A DNA stretch of 64,000 bases from Fibrobacter sp. UWB15 (GTDB lineage Bacteria; Fibrobacterota; Fibrobacteria; Fibrobacterales; Fibrobacteraceae), in assembly GCF_900177705.1 (NCBI RefSeq), contig NZ_FXBA01000011.1, positions 1 through 64,000 of the forward strand. Reading direction: 5' to 3'. Numbering within the stretch: position 1 is the first letter of the stretch; every line of letters begins with the position of its first letter. Of the stretch, positions 58,841-64,000 are shown piece after piece. The notes under the pieces were generated by a model. It saw only the letters and a list, made by a program, of their open reading frames with translations, was not told the DNA's origin and searched no databases. Position numbers and translations under genes: made by a program.

Positions 58841-59983
58841 ATGAACATCCTTGTAGTCAATTACCGCGACCGGATGCACCCCGCCGCAGGGGGCGCCGAA
58901 AAGCACCTTCACCGTATTTTTTCTCAGATTGTAGAATCGGGGCACAAGGTTGTGCTCCTGACGACGGCTTTTGCAGGTTGCAAGCCTCGCGAGACGGTCG
59001 ACGGTATCGAGGTGATTCGCAAGGGGGGCGATCTGCTGTTCCAGCTCACGGTGGCGATGAATATCCGCAAGCTGGACCGTGAATTCAATTTCGATGTGGT
59101 GGTCGAGGACTTGAACAAGCTTCCGCTGTTTACGCCGTTCTTGACCAAGAAGCCGGTGGTGGTGCAGATGCATCACTTGTGGCGTAGCTCCATTTTCCAT
59201 GAGGCGTCGTTCCCGATTGCCTTTATGGTGTGGGCGTTTGAACGCGTTATTCCGTGGTTCTACCGCAAGCAGCCGTTTGTGGTGGTGAGCCCGAGTACCA
59301 AGTACGAACTGGAAGAAATCGGAATTGACGAAGACCGTATCTCGGTAATCTATAACGGCTCCGACGATGTGGATCCGTCGCAGGTCGAGAAGTCTGAAGA
59401 AGTGCCGAGTACGCCGTACTTTTTGTGGCTTTCGCGCGTGCACCGCTACAAGGGAATTTGGACGGCGCTTGAGGCTTTTGAAGAATTTGCCGAGAACGAG
59501 AACCACCCCGATGTAAAACTCGTGGTGGCGGGTGACGGCCCGCTTTTGAAAAAGATTCCGGCGTGGCTTAAAGAGCGCGGGCTTACGGAGCGTGTTGAAC
59601 TTTTGGGATTTGTAACACCTGCAAAGAAACGCGCCTTGTTGCAGAAAGCGGTGGCGCTCTTGCAGACGAGCTACAAGGAAGGTTGGGGCCTCACGGTAGT
59701 GGAGGCTGCAAGGCTTGGGACGACGACGATTGCAAGCGATGTGCCTGGACTCCGCGATAGCGTCAGGAATGGTGAGACGGGACTCTTGTTCCCGGTGGGG
59801 GATTTTCATACTTGTGCGTCCGAAATGGACAGGCTTTATAGCGACGACGATTTGCGCACGAGGCTTTCGGCGGCGGCAAAAAGCTATGCGGGCGAGTTCC
59901 GCTGGGACATTGCTGCCGAGAAGACTCTCGATCTTTTGCAGGACGCCGTTATAGAGCGGCAAGTGGGGGGAGGAAATGAGTAA
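58841..59983 (+). CDS. Family 4 (GT-B) glycosyltransferase
   Basis: A 380-residue protein. N-terminal MNILVVNYRDRMHPAAGGAEKHLHRI is a typical GT4 opening with the GGAE acceptor loop. The C-terminal half has WLSRVHRYKGIWTALEAF, VVAGDGPLLKK and the donor-binding SYKEGWGLTVVEAARLGTTTIASDVPGLRDSV with the EX7E-like glutamates. It transfers a sugar from a nucleotide donor with retention. It starts 3 nt after the methyltransferase and overlaps the flippase-like gene by 8 nt. It probably acts on a lipid-linked or wall glycan at the inner membrane. Confidence 0.92.
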   Translation: MNILVVNYRDRMHPAAGGAEKHLHRIFSQIVESGHKVVLLTTAFAGCKPRETVDGIEVIRKGGDLLFQLTVAMNIRKLDREFNFDVVVEDLNKLPLFTPFLTKKPVVVQMHHLWRSSIFHEASFPIAFMVWAFERVIPWFYRKQPFVVVSPSTKYELEEIGIDEDRISVIYNGSDDVDPSQVEKSEEVPSTPYFLWLSRVHRYKGIWTALEAFEEFAENENHPDVKLVVAGDGPLLKKIPAWLKERGLTERVELLGFVTPAKKRALLQKAVALLQTSYKEGWGLTVVEAARLGTTTIASDVPGLRDSVRNGETGLLFPVGDFHTCASEMDRLYSDDDLRTRLSAAAKSYAGEFRWDIAAEKTLDLLQDAVIERQVGGGNE

Positions 59984-60998
59984 AATGAATGGCCGACTGA
60001 AATCGGCGTTGATTTTTTGTTTGAAGTTGGTGGTGACGGCTGTCCCCGCTTACTTTGTGTACCGAAACATCGTGATGGCGCCTGACTGGAGCGTCGACGA
60101 TTTGTATCGCCTGTTCAGTACGCATAGCATTTGGCCTTTGTTTGTTGCGCTTTTGTGCCTTGGACTTTCGAACTTTACGGCGTGCCTGCAGTGGAAACTT
60201 TTGCTCGAAAAGCAGAACGTGAAACTCGGTTACGGACATTTGCTCAAGCTTTATTACGTGGGCTTGTTCTTCAATAACTTTATGCCGGGCAATGTGGGTG
60301 GCGATGCCAAGAAGGTTTACGACATCCGTATGCAGGGTGGCCAGGATACCGTGGGTGCGGGGCTTACGGCAACATTCTTTGACCGCCTTTACGGGCTGTT
60401 CTTTATTACGCTGTTTGCTCTTGCGATGGGCCTTCTGTTCTTTATGCACGACGAGGCACAGCGCTCGTTCATGTGGCCCTCGGTCTGGATTTTTCTGGGG
60501 TTCTGCGCGTTGTTTGCCGCCCTTTGCAGCCGTAGGCTCGGACGCTTGTTGTGCAAGGCGCTCACGAAGATTTTTCCGAAAAAGGTTAACGAACGCCTAA
60601 TCCACATGTTCGAACGATTCCAGCAATTCCGTTCGGTAAAGCTTTTGGCGTCCATCAACATGCTTTCGGCGGTGACGCAGGGGCTCCGAATTCTGGTGCA
60701 TTATTTCTGCGGAATCGCGGTGGGCGTGGACCTCTCGATTTCGTGGTACTTCTATTATATTCCGCTGGTGGCAATCGTGAGTGCGCTTCCGATTTCGATT
60801 GGTGGTTTTGGCCCGCGTGAACTTTTGGCGCAGTCGCTGTTTGCACGTGCCGGAGTGCCGGGCCTAGAATCGGTGGTGATTCAGTTGCTCGCTTACTTTG
60901 TGAGCTTGGTGCTGAGCCTGTTCGGTGCATTCGTGTTTTTGCTTGGCGGAACGCCTGCGACAAATACGCCTGCTAAGACTACAGGCGAGCCGAAATAA
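59976..60998 (+). CDS. Lysylphosphatidylglycerol synthase-type membrane protein (UPF0104)
   Basis: A 340-residue integral membrane protein with seven to eight hydrophobic segments. LYYVGLFFNNFMPGNVGGDAKKVYDIR is the hallmark of the UPF0104/YbhN group (LPG synthase membrane domain without the synthase part). LPISIGGFGPRELL near the end is the second. Such proteins are thought to flip or move lipids or glycolipids. ATG 59976 overlaps the glycosyltransferase stop region and has GGAGG only 2 nt away; ATG 59985 is an alternative with better spacing. The cassette methyltransferase, glycosyltransferase and flippase-like protein suggests one envelope glycolipid pathway. Confidence 0.85.
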   Translation: MSKMNGRLKSALIFCLKLVVTAVPAYFVYRNIVMAPDWSVDDLYRLFSTHSIWPLFVALLCLGLSNFTACLQWKLLLEKQNVKLGYGHLLKLYYVGLFFNNFMPGNVGGDAKKVYDIRMQGGQDTVGAGLTATFFDRLYGLFFITLFALAMGLLFFMHDEAQRSFMWPSVWIFLGFCALFAALCSRRLGRLLCKALTKIFPKKVNERLIHMFERFQQFRSVKLLASINMLSAVTQGLRILVHYFCGIAVGVDLSISWYFYYIPLVAIVSALPISIGGFGPRELLAQSLFARAGVPGLESVVIQLLAYFVSLVLSLFGAFVFLLGGTPATNTPAKTTGEPK

Positions 60999-61096
60999 TT
61001 CGACGGCGCAGGCCTTGGAATACCCTGGGGCGTGCGACGGTTTTTAGATAGCGGTGGCGACTTACATGTACTTCGCCCCATTCCCTACGAGGCGTT

Positions 61097-63307
61097 ATGG
61101 ACGCCGAAGAAATACTCAAGGGCTTAAATTCTGACCAGCGTGCAGCGGTGTTGCACGACCATGAGAAAAATGCGCAACTTCTGATTTTGGCGGGGGCCGG
61201 CTCGGGCAAGACGTCCGTCTTGACCAAGCGAATCCAGTACAGGATTCTTTGCGGTGTAGAACCTGAAAAAATCTTGGCGTTGACCTTCACCGCAAAGGCC
61301 GCCGCCGAGATGCGGGAACGCGTGCAGAAACTATTCCCGAATGCGGGCGTGCGGCTGTGTACGTTCCATTCGCTTGCGCTTTACATGCTCAAGTGCAAGA
61401 TTCCGTGCGGAAGTGCGGGCGGCGAGCGCCCGGCTTATGAACTGCTTGGCTTCAAGAAAATTCCTTCGCCGACGGAGTCTTCGGAACGTGAATTTTCACA
61501 GGCGCTTTCGAAACTCAAGCTGAAAGTCAAGGTGTCTCGGGAAAATTTGTTTTCGGATTGCTACGGAGCGACAGTGTCGGCAAAACTGCAGCCGCTTCGC
61601 GATGCGGTGCTGGAATCGGGACAAGTCGTTTTCGAAGACTTGATTTATTCGGCGATTCAGTTGCTCGAAACCAACGAGGCGGCACGGAATTATTTTCGCG
61701 AACAGTGGAAAGAAATTCTGGTCGACGAATACCAGGACATCAATCCGTCGCAATACCGCTTGGTAAAGGGCTTGCTCGGCGACCGTAAGCAACTATTCGT
61801 GGTAGGCGACGACGATCAGGCTATTTATGGATTCCGCGGTGCCGACATCGGAAACATCGAACGCTTTTGCGAAGACTTCAAGGAGTCTACTCAGATTCGC
61901 CTGGAATGGAATTATCGTTCGGTGCCGAATGTGCTGTATTTGGCGAATGACATTTTCAAGAATAAGCCGATTCACCTGCGCAAGATGCTGCGTGCTGGCA
62001 ATTTGAACGGCTCTGGCGGAAATCCGCTGTACAAGGAAAATCGCAAGCCCGAAATTTGGGTGTCCGATAATCCGGTTGAAGAAATTCAAAAGATTATCAT
62101 GTCGATTAAGGAATTGCGCGAAGGTTACGACCTCGCCTGGAAAAATTTTGCGATTCTGGTTCGCTACAACCGTCAACGACTTTACTATGAGCAGGCGCTG
62201 CGGGACTACAATATTCCCATTGCGGGTGAAACGGTGACGGAGGCGGGCGAAATGAAAAATGGAGTTACCGCACCAGAGGTGACTATAGAAGATGGTGTAC
62301 ACATCGAAACGGTCCATGCATCCAAGGGACTCCAGTATGCGGTGGTGTATTATGCCGGTTTATGTGAGAAACTTACGCCCGGGGAATGTACAGGCGACCG
62401 CAAGGCCCGTAAAAAGCAATTGGATGAGGAACGTAGGCTTTACTACGTAGGGGTAACCCGTGCCGAGGCGTGTCTCTTTTTATTATATTGCAAGCGTAGA
62501 TTCTGGAAAGGCAAATTGCGAAGGTTTCGACGTTCAAGATTTTTGCCTCACGAAAGGAATCGAAGCTCGGAATGGAATATGCCTGTAATTTTGTTTAAAA
62601 TCTATGTCGCGGTGGCGGTGCTGGGGTATATGCTGTTTTATATCCTTTCGCTCCCGTTTACCAAGCCTTACTACGGAAAAAATTTTGATGCGTGGCTTGA
62701 CCGTAAAATTCAGGATTTTTCAAGATTCTGCATGAAGGTTCTGCGTGTAGACTTGACGATTGAAGATCAGGCGCAGCTCGGCAAGGTGGATTGGAGCCGC
62801 CCGGTGTTCATTGTCGGCAACCACAATTCGTTTGCCGATATTCCGATTGTATTTTTGTCGCTCCAGAAGACGGTTGGTTTTGTAGCGAAAAAGTCGCTCG
62901 CCCGGATACCGTTCCTGAATTTCTGGATGCATAAGATTGGATGCATTCTGGTAAACCGCGAAAAGGGCGGTGCTGCAAAGGCTGTCCGAGATGCGATTGC
63001 TAAAAGGGGCAAGTCGGTGCGCGTGTTTATTTTCCCTGAAGGGACCCGCAGTAAAACCGGTGCGCTAGGCACATTTAAGAGCGGTGTATTCCGCTTTGCT
63101 TGCGAAAACGATGCCTTTATGTTGCCGATTGTCATTAAGGGTTCTGGCCCCGTGTGGGAACGCCGTAAAGACACCAAGCGTTGCCAGGTGAATGTGAAGG
63201 TGCTTGCTCCGCTTGATGTTCTGGAGTGCCGCAAAGCAAACGAAAAATTCGACCCCAAGGTTCACATGCTTCCCATGGTCCACAAGATGATGGAGGATGC
63301 TCTGTGA
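61097..63307 (+). CDS. UvrD-like mini-helicase fused to PlsC-type acyltransferase
   Basis: A 736-residue single frame. Residues 1-475 are a superfamily 1A helicase: motif I GAGSGKTS, Ia TFTAKAAAEM, II VDEYQDINPSQ, III VVGDDDQAIYGFRGAD, IV LEWNYRS, V TVHASKGLQ, VI RLYYVGVTRA. The region between IV and V is very short, so the 2B subdomain is missing. Residues 495-736 are a full-length 1-acylglycerol-3-phosphate acyltransferase-like domain: an N-terminal membrane segment MPVILFKIYVAVAVLGYML, catalytic NHNSFAD (NHx4D), then FPEGTRSKTG. GAGG lies 5 nt before ATG. Met495 could also start a separate 242-residue acyltransferase. It overlaps murI by 4 nt. Confidence 0.8.
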   Translation: MDAEEILKGLNSDQRAAVLHDHEKNAQLLILAGAGSGKTSVLTKRIQYRILCGVEPEKILALTFTAKAAAEMRERVQKLFPNAGVRLCTFHSLALYMLKCKIPCGSAGGERPAYELLGFKKIPSPTESSEREFSQALSKLKLKVKVSRENLFSDCYGATVSAKLQPLRDAVLESGQVVFEDLIYSAIQLLETNEAARNYFREQWKEILVDEYQDINPSQYRLVKGLLGDRKQLFVVGDDDQAIYGFRGADIGNIERFCEDFKESTQIRLEWNYRSVPNVLYLANDIFKNKPIHLRKMLRAGNLNGSGGNPLYKENRKPEIWVSDNPVEEIQKIIMSIKELREGYDLAWKNFAILVRYNRQRLYYEQALRDYNIPIAGETVTEAGEMKNGVTAPEVTIEDGVHIETVHASKGLQYAVVYYAGLCEKLTPGECTGDRKARKKQLDEERRLYYVGVTRAEACLFLLYCKRRFWKGKLRRFRRSRFLPHERNRSSEWNMPVILFKIYVAVAVLGYMLFYILSLPFTKPYYGKNFDAWLDRKIQDFSRFCMKVLRVDLTIEDQAQLGKVDWSRPVFIVGNHNSFADIPIVFLSLQKTVGFVAKKSLARIPFLNFWMHKIGCILVNREKGGAAKAVRDAIAKRGKSVRVFIFPEGTRSKTGALGTFKSGVFRFACENDAFMLPIVIKGSGPVWERRKDTKRCQVNVKVLAPLDVLECRKANEKFDPKVHMLPMVHKMMEDAL

Positions 63308-64000
63308 TAGGCGTTTTCGATTCAGGTTTTGGTGGTCTGACTATTTTGAAGAACCTGCAGAAGGCTTTGCCGCAGTACGACTATCTTTACCTGGGCGATA
63401 ATGCCCGCGCCCCTTATGGCTCCCGCAGTTTCGAGACGATTTTCCGTTATACGCTGCAGGCGGTGCGCGAGCTGTTCAGCCGCGGCTGTCCGTTGGTGAT
63501 TCTCGCCTGCAATACGGCGTCGGCCAAGGCGCTCCGGAGTATTCAGCAAGATGTGCTGCCGTATGAATTCCCGGACAAACGCGTGCTCGGCATTGTGCGA
63601 CCCACCGCCGAAGAAATCGGCAAGTTCAGCAAGTCGGGTCATATCGGAATTTTCGGGACGGCGGGTACGGTTTCGTCGGGCAGTTACCTGATTGAAATCA
63701 ACCATTTTTACCCCGAGCTCAAGGTGACGCAGCATGCCTGCCCCATGTGGGTGCCTCTGGTCGAATACGGCGAAAGGGAATCCGAAGGGGCCCGATTCTT
63801 TGTCAAGAAGGACGTGGACGCCTTGCTCGCCCAAGACCCGGATATCGATACGGTCTTGCTCGCCTGTACCCATTACCCGCTCCTGGAGGGGGCAATCCGT
63901 GCCGCACTCCCCGAAAACGTGAAGCTGGTGTTTCAGGGTGACATTGTTTCCGAGAAGACGGTGGACTACCTGAAGCGTCATCCGGAGATGGATGCCCGCC
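63304..64000 (+). CDS. murI: Glutamate racemase (truncated by window end)
   Basis: Residues 1-232 are visible. GTG 63304 overlaps the TGA of the fusion gene (GTGA) and gives MIGVFDSGFGGLTILKNL. LYLGDNARAPYGSRS, the first catalytic Cys in LACNTASAKAL and the second in LLACTHYPLLEGAI are present. The enzyme makes D-glutamate for peptidoglycan. The C-terminal 30-40 residues lie beyond the window. Translational coupling to the helicase/acyltransferase gene fits a cell-envelope operon for the acyltransferase half. Confidence 0.95.
   Translation, partial: MIGVFDSGFGGLTILKNLQKALPQYDYLYLGDNARAPYGSRSFETIFRYTLQAVRELFSRGCPLVILACNTASAKALRSIQQDVLPYEFPDKRVLGIVRPTAEEIGKFSKSGHIGIFGTAGTVSSGSYLIEINHFYPELKVTQHACPMWVPLVEYGERESEGARFFVKKDVDALLAQDPDIDTVLLACTHYPLLEGAIRAALPENVKLVFQGDIVSEKTVDYLKRHPEMDAR

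Overview
The window looks like a chromosomal segment of a fibre-degrading Fibrobacter-type bacterium (inference). The signs are lipoproteins with polyserine linkers carrying the domain called Fibrobacter succinogenes major paralogous domain (FISUMP), two adjacent GH5 cellulase-type genes, a CE1-type esterase, C-terminal modules resembling type IX secretion sorting domains, and 270-285-residue sigma-70 factors. No phage, insertion-sequence transposase, CRISPR array or rRNA operon is visible.

Layout. 0.2-4.4 kb: a NERD-nuclease-like membrane protein, small secreted proteins and a GLUG-repeat lipoprotein. 4.4-12.5 kb: an aspartoacylase-like hydrolase, a HAD protein, tRNA-Gly(CCC), nudC and a very large SWIM/SNF2 ATPase. 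12.7-16.6 kb: two tandem GH5 enzymes. 16.7-24.2 kb: polA, a SIMPL protein, a flavodiiron protein, the NAD(P)HX repair enzyme and an outer-membrane barrel. 24.4-25.9 kb: the esterase. 25.9-31.4 kb: a tight run of ABC ATPase, Mrp/ApbC, DUF971, sigma factor and TPR protein. 31.5-37.7 kb: TPR lipoprotein, rlpA, prmC-prfA, trmO and a Nudix hydrolase. 37.7-41.3 kb: a diguanylate cyclase, an MFS carrier and a uracil-5 RNA methyltransferase. 41.3-45 kb: two FISUMP lipoproteins and tRNA-Gly(UCC). 45.1-46.9 kb: infC-rpmI-rplT, a strongly structured non-coding stretch and tRNA-Gly(GCC). 47-49.5 kb: a class III cyclase with a tiny membrane partner, and hemW. 49.6-56.6 kb: two giant surface proteins. 56.8-64 kb: a second sigma factor, a methyltransferase/glycosyltransferase/flippase-like cassette, a helicase-acyltransferase fusion and the start of murI.

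Two layers of gene expression can be read from the sequence. Exported proteins usually have a clear Shine-Dalgarno. About ten cytosolic or membrane housekeeping genes have none, and instead carry a TAnnnT box 6-9 nt before the start codon, which suggests leaderless mRNAs. Intergenic space holds several families of dispersed short elements: a TAGTAGAAAAGGAGAT hairpin element (five copies), a second hairpin family (three copies), AGTAGAC heptad arrays (three loci), and a palindromic element apparently inserted in frame inside a Nudix gene.

The most unusual items are a UvrD-like helicase lacking the 2B subdomain fused to a complete PlsC-type acyltransferase, the in-frame palindromic insertion, the multi-hairpin region at 46.5-46.8 kb, and a G10 tract in the ribosome-binding region of a surface lipoprotein.
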